A stretch of 64,000 nucleotides of DNA from Oscillospiraceae bacterium (GTDB lineage: Bacteria > Bacillota > Clostridia > Oscillospirales > Ruminococcaceae). The notes beneath the pieces are model-generated. The model saw only the letters and a list, made by a program, of their open reading frames with translations. It was not told the DNA's origin and did not search any database. The translations under genes and the position numbers were made by a program. The DNA lies in NCBI GenBank assembly GCA_017399765.1, contig JAFQBH010000009.1, forward strand, positions 1 to 64,000. Reading direction: 5' to 3'. Below, one piece after another: positions 1 to 9,765 of the stretch; the first letter of the stretch is position 1, and every line of letters begins with the position of its first letter.

Positions 1-1837
1 CATCGATACTCCCGGACACGTAGACTTTACTGTTGAGGTTGAAAGATCTCTCCGCGTGCTCGACGGTTCCGTAACCGTTCTCTGCGCAAAAGGCGGCGTA
101 GAACCCCAGTCTGAAACCGTATGGCGTCAGGCAAACAAATATAAAGTTCCGCGCATGATTTACGTTAACAAAATGGATATCATGGGCGCAGACTTCTTCC
201 ATGTCGTTGACATGATCAAAACCAGACTTAAAGCTACTCCTCTCGTAATTCAGCTTCCTATCGGTGCTGAAGCATTCTTCAGAGGTCTTGTTGACCTTCT
301 CGAGATGAAAGCTTACATCTATAATGATGACCTCGGCAAAGATATCTCCGTTGAAGATATCCCCGAGAACATGATCGAAATCTGCGAAGAATACAGAGAA
401 AAACTCATCGAAGGCGCTGTTGAAGCAGACGAAGAACTCATGGAAAAATACCTTGAAGGCGAAGAACTCACCATTCCCGAGCTCAAAGCCGCAATCAGAA
501 AAGGTACCATTGAAAACACCTTCGTTCCCGTATGCTGCGGTACTTCCTACCGTAACAAAGGCGTACAGAAACTTCTCGACGCAATCGTTGATTATATGCC
601 CTCTCCTCTTGATATCCCGCCTGTTAAAGGTATCGATGTCACCACCGGCGAAGAAACCATTCGCCATGCAGGAGACGAGGAACCTCTCTCTATCCTTGCA
701 TTCAAAGTTGCAGCAGACCCCTTCGTAGGTAAACTTTGCTTCTTCAGAGTTTACTCCGGTAAGGTTGAAGCAGGCTCCACCGTTCTCAACTCCTCCAAGG
801 ATAAGAACGAAAGAATGGGCCGTATTCTTCAGATGCACGCAAACCACAGAAAAGACCTTGACGTTTGCTATTGCGGCGATATCGCAGCAGCAGTAGGTCT
901 TAAATATACCACCACCGGTGATACCCTTTGCGATCCGAAACACCCCATCGAACTCGAAAAGATGGAATTCCCGGAACCTGTTATCAGACTTGCAATCGAA
1001 CCGAAAACCAAGGCCGGTCAGGAAAAATTGGCTATCGCCCTTTCCAAACTTGCTGAAGAGGACCCCACCTTCAAAGCTTACACCGATAAAGAAACCGGAC
1101 AGACCATCATCGCCGGTATGGGTGAGCTTCACCTCGAAATCATCGTTGACCGTCTTCTCCGTGAATTCAAAGTTGAAGCAAACGTTGGTAAACCTCAGGT
1201 TGCATACAAAGAAACCATCACCAAAGCGGTTGATCAGGAAACCAAATATGCACGTCAGTCCGGTGGTAAAGGTCAGTATGGTCACGTTAAGATCAAACTT
1301 GAACCCAACGAAAGCGGCAAAGGTTACGAATTCATCAACGCAACCGTCGGCGGTTCCATTCCGAAAGAGTACATCGAACCTGTTAACAAAGGTATTCAGG
1401 GTGCTCTCAATGCCGGCGTAGTTGCAGGATATCCTGTAGTTGACGTTAAAGTAACTCTTTATGATGGTTCTTATCATGAAGTTGACTCTTCCGAAATGGC
1501 ATTCATGATCGCCGGTTCCATGGCATTCAAAGAAGCTATGAGAAAAGCAGCTCCTACTCTTCTTGAACCTATCATGAACGTAACCGTAACTTTCCCTGAA
1601 GAATACATGGGCGACGTTATGGGCGACCTTTCTTCCAGACGTGGTCAGATCCGCGGTATGGACGATAACTACGGCGCAAAAGAGATCAAAGCTTTTGTTC
1701 CGCTTTCCGAAATGTTCGGTTATGCAAGCGACCTCCGTTCCAAAACCCAGGGCCGCGGCAACTATGTAATGGAACCCAGCCACTATGTTGAAGTTCCGAA
1801 ATCTATCGCAGAAGGCGTTATTAAAGAGCGTTCTTAA
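1..1837 (+). CDS. fusA: Elongation factor G (5' truncated by window edge)
   Basis: Translational GTPase that drives ribosomal translocation. The reading frame is open from base 2, so the start and the P-loop (about 80 residues) lie outside the window; about 611 residues are visible. The first visible residues carry the G3 motif DTPGHVDF, followed by the G4 motif NKMD (in [11 protein letters not shown]). Domain IV is marked by [15 protein letters not shown], and the C-terminal domain by [11 protein letters not shown]. The stop is TAA at 1835-1837. An internal GTG at base 56 is not a plausible start because the motif lies upstream of it. tuf follows on the same strand, the common str-operon order, although the 141-bp gap carries a candidate promoter for tuf. 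Identity is certain from family motifs. Confidence 0.98.
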   Translation, partial: IDTPGHVDFTVEVERSLRVLDGSVTVLCAKGGVEPQSETVWRQANKYKVPRMIYVNKMDIMGADFFHVVDMIKTRLKATPLVIQLPIGAEAFFRGLVDLLEMKAYIYNDDLGKDISVEDIPENMIEICEEYREKLIEGAVEADEELMEKYLEGEELTIPELKAAIRKGTIENTFVPVCCGTSYRNKGVQKLLDAIVDYMPSPLDIPPVKGIDVTTGEETIRHAGDEEPLSILAFKVAADPFVGKLCFFRVYSGKVEAGSTVLNSSKDKNERMGRILQMHANHRKDLDVCYCGDIAAAVGLKYTTTGDTLCDPKHPIELEKMEFPEPVIRLAIEPKTKAGQEKLAIALSKLAEEDPTFKAYTDKETGQTIIAGMGELHLEIIVDRLLREFKVEANVGKPQVAYKETITKAVDQETKYARQSGGKGQYGHVKIKLEPNESGKGYEFINATVGGSIPKEYIEPVNKGIQGALNAGVVAGYPVVDVKVTLYDGSYHEVDSSEMAFMIAGSMAFKEAMRKAAPTLLEPIMNVTVTFPEEYMGDVMGDLSSRRGQIRGMDDNYGAKEIKAFVPLSEMFGYASDLRSKTQGRGNYVMEPSHYVEVPKSIAEGVIKERS

Positions 1838-1888
1838 GCAATAGATAAAATTATTTTAGAAAAAACGGAAAATATCTGCTTTTAAGCC

Positions 1889-1916
1889 TTGAAAAATTTC
1901 TGTTTTTGTATAAAAT
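1889..1916 (+). promoter_or_regulatory. Candidate SigA promoter for tuf
   Basis: TTGAAA (1889-1894), a 16-bp spacer and TAAAAT (1911-1916), inside the AT-rich fusA-tuf gap. It would give tuf transcription independent of fusA. Inferred from consensus only. Confidence 0.45.
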
Positions 1917-1978
1917 AGTAATTAAGCCTATTAAAATAAAAATCGAAAGTTAACCAATTGTAAGGAGGACAATCCGAA

Positions 1979-3184
1979 ATGGCAAAACAGCATTTTGAGA
2001 GAACCAAACCCCATGTAAACATTGGTACCATCGGCCACATCGACCATGGTAAAACCACTACCACTGCAGCTATCACCAAATACCTTTCTCTTAAAGGTCA
2101 GGCAGAGTATAACGCATACGACGCTATCGATAAAGCTCCTGAAGAAAAAGCTCGTGGTATCACGATCAACACCGCACACGTTGAATATGAAACCGACAAC
2201 CGTCACTATGCACACGTTGACTGCCCCGGACATGCTGACTATATCAAAAACATGATCACCGGTGCAGCACAGATGGACGGTACCATCCTCGTTGTTTCCG
2301 CAGCAGATGGTCCTATGCCCCAGACCCGTGAGCACATCCTTCTTTCCCGTCAGGTAGGTGTTCCCTACATCGTAGTATTCCTCAACAAAGTTGACCAGCT
2401 CGGCGGCGACGAAGAAATGCTCGAACTCGTTGAAATGGAAGTTCGTGAACTCCTTTCCGAGTATGACTATCCCGGTGATGACATCCCTGTAATCGCTGGT
2501 TCTTCCCTTCAGGTTCTTGAAGATACCACCAATGATATCAACAACCCTGTTTACAAATGCATCGCAGACCTTATGGACGCTGTTGACAGCTACATCCCCA
2601 CTCCTGAACGTAAAGCAGACCTTCCTTTCCTTATGCCTATCGAAGACATCTTCACCATCACCGGTCGTGGTACCGTTGTTACCGGCCGTGTAGAACGTGG
2701 CCAGATCCATACCGGCGACGAAGTTGAAATCGTTGGTCTTACCGAAGAGAAAAAGAAAACTGTTGTTACCGGTGTTGAGATGTTCCACAAAATCCTCGAC
2801 TACGGTGAAGCAGGCGATAACATCGGTGCTCTCCTTCGTGGTGTACAGAGAACCGAAGTCAAACGTGGTCAGGTTCTTGCAAAACCCAACTCCATCCATC
2901 CTCACAAATGCTTCCGCGGCCAGGTTTACGTTCTTAAAAAAGACGAAGGCGGCCGTCATACTCCTTTCTTCAACAACTACAGACCTCAGTTCTTCTTCAG
3001 AACTACTGACGTTACCGGCGTAATCACCCTTCCTGAAGGCACCGAAATGTGCATGCCTGGTGATAACGTTGAAATGGACGTTGAACTCATCGAACCTATC
3101 GCAATCGAAACCGGTCTCCGTTTCGCTATCCGTGAAGGCGGCCGTACCGTTGGTTCCGGTGTTGTTATCGCTATCAACGAATAA
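1979..3184 (+). CDS. tuf: Elongation factor Tu
   Basis: GTPase that delivers aminoacyl-tRNA to the ribosomal A site. At 401 residues it has the family's usual length. Visible motifs are the P-loop GHIDHGKTT, the effector region [17 protein letters not shown]3 DCPGHADY, G4 NKVD (many EF-Tu have NKCD) and domain [18 protein letters not shown] at 1979 is preceded by AAGGAGG at 1962-1968. It lies downstream of fusA and is followed by a strong terminator, so tuf probably ends the transcript. Use of NKVD and of I for V in the P-loop are mild deviations and not signs of inactivity. Confidence 0.98.
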   Translation: MAKQHFERTKPHVNIGTIGHIDHGKTTTTAAITKYLSLKGQAEYNAYDAIDKAPEEKARGITINTAHVEYETDNRHYAHVDCPGHADYIKNMITGAAQMDGTILVVSAADGPMPQTREHILLSRQVGVPYIVVFLNKVDQLGGDEEMLELVEMEVRELLSEYDYPGDDIPVIAGSSLQVLEDTTNDINNPVYKCIADLMDAVDSYIPTPERKADLPFLMPIEDIFTITGRGTVVTGRVERGQIHTGDEVEIVGLTEEKKKTVVTGVEMFHKILDYGEAGDNIGALLRGVQRTEVKRGQVLAKPNSIHPHKCFRGQVYVLKKDEGGRHTPFFNNYRPQFFFRTTDVTGVITLPEGTEMCMPGDNVEMDVELIEPIAIETGLRFAIREGGRTVGSGVVIAINE

Positions 3185-3218
3185 TTCTTATTCGAAGTTT
3201 AGCTGCAAAACAAACATC

Positions 3219-3257
3219 AAAAAGCCCTTTTCGAAAGAAGAGGGCTTTTTCTTTTTT
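3219..3257 (+). terminator. Intrinsic terminator after tuf
   Basis: Inverted repeat AAAAAGCCCT / AGGGCTTTTT (3219-3228 with 3241-3250), followed by a T-rich run. It closes the fusA-tuf transcript. Confidence 0.85.
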
Positions 3258-3273
3258 TATTTGTAAAATCCTG

Positions 3274-3302
3274 TTGAAAAAATATCCTTTTTATCCTATA
3301 AT
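3274..3302 (+). promoter_or_regulatory. SigA-type promoter of the 5'-nucleotidase gene
   Basis: TTGAAA (3274-3279), a 17-bp spacer and a perfect TATAAT (3297-3302), about 58 bp before the start codon. Confidence 0.7.
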
Positions 3303-3360
3303 AATCTTTGGGCAAAGCCCGGAAAAATGAAAAAGAAAAAGATAATGGAGGGCATTTATT

Positions 3361-5001
3361 ATGCGCAAAATTCTCGCACTTTTGATGGCTCTTATGCTTG
3401 TTTTTGCAGGCTGCACCGCAGCACCTGCAGAAGAGCCGGAACAGCCTGTTGAACCCGAAGCTGAAACTCTTGCACTTACCGGCGAAGTTGTTGTTCTTTA
3501 TACCAACGACGTTCACTGCGGCGTTTCCGGCAACCTCGGCTATGCAGGTATCGCAACCGTTAAAGACACCCTTGAAAAACAGGGCAAAACCGTAATCCTT
3601 GTTGATAACGGCGACGCAATCCAGGGCGATACCGTAGGTACTCTTTCCAAAGGTGAATACATCATCGACATCATGAACCATGTTGGCTATGATGTAGCTG
3701 TTCCCGGCAACCACGAATTCGACTACGGCATGGAACAGTTCCTTGCTCTTGCCGAAAAAGCAGAATTCCCCTATGTTTCCGTAAACTTCAATAAAGAAGG
3801 CGAACCCGTTTTCGATCCTTATGTAATTATTGAAGCAGAAGGCGCAAAAATCGCGTTCCTTGGAATCTGCACCCCCAAAACCATCACCACTTCCACTCCT
3901 ACCTACTTCCAGAACGAAGCAGGCGAATACATCTATGGCTTCTGCCAGGGTGAAGAAGGCGCAGAACTTTATAACGCTGTTCAGGCTTCCGTTGATGCAG
4001 CAAGAGCAGAAGGCGCAGACATTGTTATCGCAATGGCTCACCTCGGTATCGAATATGACTGCACCCCCTGGACTTCTTCTGAAGTTATCACCAACACCAC
4101 CGGCATCGACGTTGTTCTCGACGGCCACAGCCATTCCGTAATCGAAGGCGATATTGTTAAGAACAAAGACGGTGAAGATGTTATCCTTACTTCCACCGGC
4201 ACCAAACTTGAAAACATCGGTATGCTCACCATCGGAACCGACGGCGCAGCAAAATCCACCCTTATCAGCAACGCAGCAACTGTTGAATTCGTAGCAGGAA
4301 TTGAAGAACAGTTCGAAGCACTTGTAAACGAAGTTGTTGCTTCCACCGAAGTTGACCTCACCATCAAAGATCCTGTTTCCGGTGAAAGAATGGTTCGCCG
4401 TCAGGAAACTAACCTTGGTGACCTTTGCGCAGATGCTTACCTCGCAATGTCCGGCGCTGATATCGCATTTGTAAACGGCGGCGGCGTTCGTGCAGACATC
4501 CCTGCAGGCGACATCACCTATGGCCAGATCATTTCCGTACATCCTTTCGGCAACGAAATGTGCACTGTTGAAACCAACGGCCAGGATATCCTCAACGCTC
4601 TTGAATTCGGCGCTTCCAAACTTCCTTCTGAAAACGGCGGCTTCCTTCAGGTTGCAGGTATCAGCTACACCATTGATATGAATGTTGATTCCAGCGTTGT
4701 TGTTGACGAAAACGGAACTTTCGTTGAAGTTGCAGGCGAATACAGAGTTAAAGACGTTATGGTCGGCGGCGAGCCCCTTGACGTAAACAAAACCTACGTT
4801 CTTGCAAGCCATAACTACATGCTCAAAAACGGCGGCGACGGCTTCAATATGTTCCAGGACGACACCCTTATTCTTGATTCCGTAATGATCGACAACCAGG
4901 TCCTCATCAACTACATTGTTGATGTTCTCGGCGGTGTAGTCGGCGAAGATTATTCCGACGTTTACGGCCAGGGCAGAATCACTGTTATCGAAAAGAAATA
5001 A
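3361..5001 (+). CDS. Lipoprotein 5'-nucleotidase / 2',3'-cyclic phosphodiesterase (UshA family)
   Basis: Secreted metallophosphatase predicted to hydrolyse extracellular nucleotides for nucleoside or phosphate salvage. The N-terminus is a lipoprotein signal with lipobox VFAGC (Cys18) and an acidic Pro/Glu linker. The metallophosphatase domain shows TNDVH (about 48-52), DNGDAIQGD, GNHEFDYG (about 116-123), MAHLG and DGHSHS, the metal and catalytic ligands of the family. The C-terminal substrate domain starts near residue 335 and includes FVNGGGVRADIPAGDITYGQ and NGGDGFNMF. Length is 546 residues. It appears monocistronic, with its own promoter upstream and terminator downstream. ATG at 3361 follows GGAGGGC. 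Substrate range (nucleotide, cyclic nucleotide or UDP-sugar) cannot be told from sequence. Confidence 0.93.
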   Translation: MRKILALLMALMLVFAGCTAAPAEEPEQPVEPEAETLALTGEVVVLYTNDVHCGVSGNLGYAGIATVKDTLEKQGKTVILVDNGDAIQGDTVGTLSKGEYIIDIMNHVGYDVAVPGNHEFDYGMEQFLALAEKAEFPYVSVNFNKEGEPVFDPYVIIEAEGAKIAFLGICTPKTITTSTPTYFQNEAGEYIYGFCQGEEGAELYNAVQASVDAARAEGADIVIAMAHLGIEYDCTPWTSSEVITNTTGIDVVLDGHSHSVIEGDIVKNKDGEDVILTSTGTKLENIGMLTIGTDGAAKSTLISNAATVEFVAGIEEQFEALVNEVVASTEVDLTIKDPVSGERMVRRQETNLGDLCADAYLAMSGADIAFVNGGGVRADIPAGDITYGQIISVHPFGNEMCTVETNGQDILNALEFGASKLPSENGGFLQVAGISYTIDMNVDSSVVVDENGTFVEVAGEYRVKDVMVGGEPLDVNKTYVLASHNYMLKNGGDGFNMFQDDTLILDSVMIDNQVLINYIVDVLGGVVGEDYSDVYGQGRITVIEKK

Positions 5002-5018
5002 TTTTTGATACATAACAA

Positions 5019-5047
5019 AAAACAGCCGGCAAAGCCGGCTGTTTTTT
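5019..5047 (+). terminator. Intrinsic terminator after the 5'-nucleotidase
   Basis: Stem AACAGCCGGC / GCCGGCTGTT with an AAA loop, then a T run. Confidence 0.9.
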
Positions 5048-5104
5048 TATGTTTTCATAAACAAAATTTGAAAAGGATAAAGGAGAGGAAAAGGCTGCTT
5101 TTGC

Positions 5105-5134
5105 TTGACAAAATATGCGGTTTAATGATAAAAT
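5105..5134 (+). promoter_or_regulatory. SigA-type promoter of the CaCA antiporter gene
   Basis: Perfect TTGACA (5105-5110), an 18-bp spacer and TAAAAT (5129-5134). Confidence 0.7.
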
Positions 5135-5218
5135 ATCACATTGTATCAGGGCTTTTTAAACCGCATAATAAAGCCAGAAAAGCAAAAAATAATACAAAAA
5201 AGGACGGAAACATAAACA

Positions 5219-6169
5219 ATGATCTATGTGCTCTATCTTGTGGTTGCCGCTTTGGTAACCTTTATGTCCATCAAAGCTTCCGAATATGTGGATATGCTTG
5301 ATAAAACAACTTCTCTTTCCGGTGCTTTCCTTGGCGGAATCCTTCTTTCCGCGGTAACTTCTCTTCCGGAACTTTTCACCAGCATTTCTTCCACCCTTAT
5401 GCTCGACCAGCCCGGTCTTTGCATCGGAAATATCCTCGGAAGCAATATTTTCAACTATGCAATGCTCAGCTTCTTCATTCTCACCGCTGTTGCAAAATTC
5501 GCAAAATGCGACCTTTCGAAAATTCATTTTATCGTTGCTGTTTCCGTTGTTGCGATGGGACTTCTTATCGTTTGCAACAAATATGGATTCCTTGCTTTCG
5601 ATATCGGAAACGTAAGCGTAACTTCCGTTCTTATAATTCTCCTTTACGTTCTCACTGTTTGGATCATGTATAAAATGGGCGGAACTTCCGAAACCGAAGA
5701 TGACGGCGAACCCGTTACTCTTTCCAGAAAACAGATCCTCACCAGATTCACCCTTGTAAGCGTCGGAATCGTTGTTTTCAGCGTTATCCTCACCTATATC
5801 ACCGATGAGCTTTCCGTTCGCCTTAACCTTGGAAAAACCGTTGCAGGCGCACTTTTCCTCGGCGTTGCAACCTCTCTTCCGGAAACCGCTTCCACCTTCA
5901 CTCTTTTCAAAATCAAGAACTACGATATTGCCGTCGGCAACATTGTAGGTTCCTGCCTTTTCAACTTCACAATTCTTTCCGTTGCGGATTTCTTCTATCG
6001 CGGCGGCGGAATTTATACCATTGCGGATACTTCCACCATGAATCTTATAATCTTCGCTTCCGTTGCTTCTGTTCTTGCCGGCGTTATGCTTAAGTTCAAA
6101 AACAAAGTAACTGCAGTTATCTGCCCGGTGGGAATTATCGCAAGCTATATCGCTTTCCTTGCTCTTTAA
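5219..6169 (+). CDS. Sodium/calcium exchanger (CaCA) family antiporter
   Basis: Polytopic membrane antiporter of the CaCA superfamily (YrbG-like), predicted to exchange Ca2+ or another cation for Na+ or H+. At 316 residues it has the two inverted alpha-repeats of the family. The first is GGILLSAVTSLPELFTSISS with GNILGSNIFN. The second is GALFLGVATSLPETASTFTL with GNIVGSCLFN. The acidic Glu in each SLPE is the expected cation ligand. About ten hydrophobic segments are visible, with a short acidic cytosolic linker (ETEDDGEP) between the halves. ATG at 5219 is preceded by AAGGACGG. The gene has its own promoter and terminator. Transported ion is inferred from family only. Confidence 0.92.
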   Translation: MIYVLYLVVAALVTFMSIKASEYVDMLDKTTSLSGAFLGGILLSAVTSLPELFTSISSTLMLDQPGLCIGNILGSNIFNYAMLSFFILTAVAKFAKCDLSKIHFIVAVSVVAMGLLIVCNKYGFLAFDIGNVSVTSVLIILLYVLTVWIMYKMGGTSETEDDGEPVTLSRKQILTRFTLVSVGIVVFSVILTYITDELSVRLNLGKTVAGALFLGVATSLPETASTFTLFKIKNYDIAVGNIVGSCLFNFTILSVADFFYRGGGIYTIADTSTMNLIIFASVASVLAGVMLKFKNKVTAVICPVGIIASYIAFLAL

Positions 6170-6180
6170 TTAAAAATCAA

Positions 6181-6207
6181 AAAAAGCCGTCGGCCGACGG
6201 CTTTTTT
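6181..6207 (+). terminator. Intrinsic terminator after the antiporter gene
   Basis: Perfect palindrome AAAAAGCCGTCGG / CCGACGGCTTTTT, then T residues. Confidence 0.88.
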
Positions 6208-6254
6208 TATTTTTATAAAACTTAAAAAAATCCCTTTAAATTGCGGTTAAAGAG

Positions 6255-6283
6255 TTGTAAAGAAAGCCGAAACATGGTAAAAT
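6255..6283 (+). promoter_or_regulatory. SigA-type promoter of gltX-glnS
   Basis: TTGTAA (6255-6260), a 17-bp spacer and TAAAAT (6278-6283), 39 bp before the gltX start. The leader is too short for a T-box, so neither synthetase appears T-box controlled. Confidence 0.6.
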
Positions 6284-6322
6284 AATTCTATATGTTTATT
6301 CCCGTTCAGGAGGAAAATAAAA

Positions 6323-7969
6323 ATGGATTATCAGAAACTTGCGGAACTTCTGTTCCCGAATATTACCGAAACCGCGGAAGAGGTTGAGGCACGCTATCCC
6401 AAAAGAGATCTTCCCGAAGGCGCAAAGGTAACCAGAATTGCACCAAGTCCCACCGGTTTTATGCATCTCGGAAACCTTTTCGGCGCAATTACCGACGAAC
6501 GCCTTGCACACCAGAGCGGCGGCGTTTTCTTCCTCAGAATCGAAGATACCGACGCAAAACGCGCTGTTGAAGGCGGCGTTGAAACCATTATCAACGTTTT
6601 CAAAAAATTCGGACTTAATTTTGATGAAGGCGCACTTATCGACGGTGAAAAAGGCGATTACGGTCCTTATCGCCAGCGCCAGAGAGCACATCTTTATCAC
6701 GTTTTTGCAAAAAAACTTGTTGCGGAAGGAAAAGCATATCCCTGCTTCTGCACCGAAGAAGACCTTGCTAAAATGAGAGAGCAGCAGGAAGCTGAAAAGG
6801 CAAACCCTGGTTACTACGGAAAATGGGCAGCCCACCGCGATATGCCCCTTGAAGAAGTTGAAAAAGCTCTTGCCGAAGGCAAGGCCTGGGTTCTCCGCTT
6901 CAGAAGCGAAGGCGATGCAGAAAAATATCTCCACCTTAACGACCTTGTAAAAGGCAAAATCGATATGCCGGAAAACGACCAGGATATCGTCCTTCTTAAA
7001 TCCGACGGTATTCCGACCTATCACTTTGCCCACGTTGTTGATGACCATCTTATGCAGACCACCCACGTTGTCCGCGGCGAAGAATGGCTTGCAACCTGGC
7101 CTATCCACGTTCAGCTTTTCAGCGCTCTCGGCTGGAAAATGCCGAAATATGTTCACACCGCCCAGCTTATGAAAATGGACGGCGAAAGCAAACGCAAACT
7201 TTCCAAACGCAAAGACCCGGAACTTGCCCTTGATTTCTATTTTGAAGAAGGATATCCCGTTCCTTCCGTAATCGAATATCTTCTCACCCTCCTCAACTCC
7301 AACTTTGAGGAATGGCGCCTTGCAAACCCCAAGGAACCTTATGAGAATTTTAAATTCACCACCAACAAAATGAGCGTTTCCGGTTCCCTTTTCGACCTTG
7401 ATAAGCTCCGCGACGTTTCCAAAAACGTTGTCGCAATGCTCACCACCGAAAAAGTTTGGGAATATTTCTCCGATTGGGCAGAAAAATATGATAACGAATT
7501 TTATCAGCTTCTTGCAAGAGATCCGGACTACGCAAAAGCCATTATCTCCATCGGCCGCGGCGTTCCGAAACCGAGAAAAGATATCGCCGTCTGGAGCGAG
7601 ATGAAGGACTATATGGCTTTCTTCTATGATGAACTTTTCATCGAAGGAAAACAGTATCCGGAAAATATGAGCACCGAAGATATTGCCGCCGTGCTCAAAA
7701 ATTATATGAGCATCTATGATGAGCACGACGACCAGACCGAATGGTTCGGAAAAATCAAGGAACTTTCCGTTTCCATGGGCTATGCCGCTTCTCCGAAGGA
7801 ATTCAAACAGAATCCCGAAGCATTCAAAGGTCACGTCGGCGACGTTTCCGCAGTTATCAGAATGGCGGTCACCGGAAGAGTCAACAGCCCGGATATGTTC
7901 ACCGTTATGAGCATTCTCGGAAAAGAAAAAGTTCTCGAAAGACTTGAAAAAGCCCTTAACAATATTTAA
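6323..7969 (+). CDS. gltX: Glutamyl-tRNA synthetase
   Basis: Class I aminoacyl-tRNA synthetase that charges tRNA-Glu. At 548 residues it is longer than the common 460-490, as in several Clostridia. The HIGH-type signature lies in APSPTGFMHLGN (about residues 40-51) and the KMSKS-type loop is KLSKRKD (about 293). FLRIEDTDAKR is the conserved segment after the first signature. ATG at 6323 is preceded by AGGAGG at 6308-6313. glnS follows after 18 bp in the same operon. The presence of a dedicated GlnRS suggests that this GluRS is discriminating, which is inference. Confidence 0.96.
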   Translation: MDYQKLAELLFPNITETAEEVEARYPKRDLPEGAKVTRIAPSPTGFMHLGNLFGAITDERLAHQSGGVFFLRIEDTDAKRAVEGGVETIINVFKKFGLNFDEGALIDGEKGDYGPYRQRQRAHLYHVFAKKLVAEGKAYPCFCTEEDLAKMREQQEAEKANPGYYGKWAAHRDMPLEEVEKALAEGKAWVLRFRSEGDAEKYLHLNDLVKGKIDMPENDQDIVLLKSDGIPTYHFAHVVDDHLMQTTHVVRGEEWLATWPIHVQLFSALGWKMPKYVHTAQLMKMDGESKRKLSKRKDPELALDFYFEEGYPVPSVIEYLLTLLNSNFEEWRLANPKEPYENFKFTTNKMSVSGSLFDLDKLRDVSKNVVAMLTTEKVWEYFSDWAEKYDNEFYQLLARDPDYAKAIISIGRGVPKPRKDIAVWSEMKDYMAFFYDELFIEGKQYPENMSTEDIAAVLKNYMSIYDEHDDQTEWFGKIKELSVSMGYAASPKEFKQNPEAFKGHVGDVSAVIRMAVTGRVNSPDMFTVMSILGKEKVLERLEKALNNI

Positions 7970-7987
7970 AAAGAAAGGATATCTGCT

Positions 7988-9646
7988 ATGCCCGAAGAAG
8001 TAGTATCTAACTTTATACACGATATAATCGACAAAGAACTTGCAGAAGGCTATAATACCGAAGTTCACACCCGTTTTCCGCCGGAACCCAACGGATATCT
8101 CCATATCGGTTCCGCAAAAGCAATTTGGATAAACGCTTCCACCGCCGAAAAATATGGCGGCAAATTCAACCTCCGCTATGACGATACAAACCCCGCAAGA
8201 GAAGACGACGAATATGTTCAGAGCATTCTCCGGGATATTCGCTGGCTTGGTTATGAACCCAACGGCGGAATTTTCTATGGTTCCGATTATTTTGACAAAT
8301 GCTATGAATTTGCCGAAAAACTCATCATCGACGGAAAAGCCTATGTCGATGATCTTACCCGTGAGGAAATGCAGGAATACCGCGGAACCGACGCCGGCAA
8401 ACCCAGCCGTCCCAGCCCTTACCGCGACAGAACTCCGGAAGAGAACCTTGACCTTTTCCGCAGAATGAAAGCCGGCGAATTTGAGGACGGAACAAAAACC
8501 CTCCGCGCAAAAATCGACCTTGCAAGCCCCAATATGAATATGCGCGACCCGGCAATTTACCGCATCAAACGCGCAACTCACCACCGCCAGGGCGACAAAT
8601 GGTGCATCTATCCTCTCTATGACTTTGCACACCCGATTCAGGACGCACTCGAAGGAATCACCTATTCCTGCTGCTCCATTGAATTTGCTAACCACAGACC
8701 CCTTTATGACTGGGTTGTTGAAAACGTTGGATTCACCCATCCCCGTCCTCATCAGTATGAATTTGCCCGCCTTAACGTAACCTATACCGTAATGAGCAAG
8801 CGCTATCTCCGCGAGCTTGTTGAAAAAGGCATTGTTGACGGTTGGGACGACCCGAGAATGCCCACCCTTTCCGGTATGAGAAGAAGAGGTTACACCCCTT
8901 CCTCCATCATCGAATTTGTAAAAACCGCAGGCGTTTCCAAAGCGGATTCCCTTGTTGCCGTTGAGCTTCTTGAACATTGCATCCGCGATGAGCTCAACTA
9001 TTCCGCAACCAGAAGAATGGCTGTAATCGACCCGGTTAAAGTTGTTATCACAAACTATCCGGAAGACAAAACCGAATATTTTGAAATTGCAAACAACGTA
9101 AACGATCCCGAAGCGGGAACCAGAAAAGTTGAATTCAGCCGCGAACTTTATATCGAGCGCGAAGACTTTGCTGCAGTTCCGCCGCCTAAATTCTTCCGCC
9201 TTAAACCGGAAGGCGAAGTTCGTCTTATGGGCGGATATATCGTAAAATGCCAGGATTTTGACATTGACGAAAACGGAAACGTAACCGAAATCCGCGTTAC
9301 CGCAGACCTTGAAACCGGAAACGGAAACCCCGTTGACGGAAGAAGAGTAAAAGGCACTATCCATTGGGTAAGCGCAAAGAGCGCAGTTGACGCCGACGTT
9401 CGTATGTATGACCGCCTTTTCACCGAGGCAAACATGGTAACTCTTCCGGAAGGAAAAGAATATAACGATTACCTCAACAAGGATTCCGTAAAAGAATTCA
9501 AAAACGCAAAACTCGAAGCAGCTCTTGCCGAAGCAGGCGAAAACGAAAGATTCCAGTTCGTAAGAACCGGATATTTCATCCGCGACAGCAAGGACGAAAA
9601 TTGCTGGAACAGCATTGTTCCCCTTAAGGAAAGCAAAACCAAATAA
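7988..9646 (+). CDS. glnS: Glutaminyl-tRNA synthetase
   Basis: Class I synthetase that charges tRNA-Gln directly. At 552 residues it has the bacterial GlnRS length. It carries the GlnRS-type HIGH region PPEPNGYLHIGSAKA near residue 35, followed by FNLRYDDTNP, the GlnRS-specific CCSIEFANHRPLYDW, and a KMSKS-like VMSKR near residue 269. ATG at 7988 follows AAAGGATATCTGCT. Translational coupling with gltX is likely, given the 18-bp gap. GlnRS is absent from many Firmicutes, which make Gln-tRNA by the GatCAB amidation route, so its presence is informative about the lineage. Confidence 0.96.
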   Translation: MPEEVVSNFIHDIIDKELAEGYNTEVHTRFPPEPNGYLHIGSAKAIWINASTAEKYGGKFNLRYDDTNPAREDDEYVQSILRDIRWLGYEPNGGIFYGSDYFDKCYEFAEKLIIDGKAYVDDLTREEMQEYRGTDAGKPSRPSPYRDRTPEENLDLFRRMKAGEFEDGTKTLRAKIDLASPNMNMRDPAIYRIKRATHHRQGDKWCIYPLYDFAHPIQDALEGITYSCCSIEFANHRPLYDWVVENVGFTHPRPHQYEFARLNVTYTVMSKRYLRELVEKGIVDGWDDPRMPTLSGMRRRGYTPSSIIEFVKTAGVSKADSLVAVELLEHCIRDELNYSATRRMAVIDPVKVVITNYPEDKTEYFEIANNVNDPEAGTRKVEFSRELYIEREDFAAVPPPKFFRLKPEGEVRLMGGYIVKCQDFDIDENGNVTEIRVTADLETGNGNPVDGRRVKGTIHWVSAKSAVDADVRMYDRLFTEANMVTLPEGKEYNDYLNKDSVKEFKNAKLEAALAEAGENERFQFVRTGYFIRDSKDENCWNSIVPLKESKTK

Positions 9647-9651
9647 AAAAG

Positions 9652-9679
9652 AAAAGCTCCCGGCAAGGGAGCTTTTTTT
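9652..9679 (+). terminator. Intrinsic terminator after glnS
   Basis: Stem AAAAGCTCCC / GGGAGCTTTT with loop GGCAA, then T residues. Confidence 0.9.
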
Positions 9680-9702
9680 ATAGTAAGGCGAAAGATTTGT
9701 GT

Positions 9703-9708
9703 TATAAT
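9703..9708 (+). promoter_or_regulatory. Candidate -10 element for the sigma/anti-sigma pair
   Basis: TATAAT at 9703-9708, without a recognisable -35 box at the right distance. It may be activator-dependent, or the true promoter may be autoregulated by the ECF factor. Confidence 0.35.
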
Positions 9709-9765
9709 ATCGTTCTTATATATTGAGAAAGCTTTCCGGGAATTTTAAAAAAAGGAGGTGTTTTG

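Noticed and set aside
5005..5301. 98-codon open frame between the nucleotidase and antiporter genes
   Set aside because: It runs through a terminator and a promoter, lacks a ribosome binding site and overlaps the antiporter start.
6296..9364. A 1022-codon open frame antisense to gltX and glnS
   Set aside because: It mirrors two full-length synthetases with clear motifs. It has no ribosome binding site, and its composition (Phe/Val/Gly-rich) is what antisense reading of this genome's codon bias gives. The same applies to long antisense frames over aspS-hisS, alaS, dnaJ, dnaK and gdhA.
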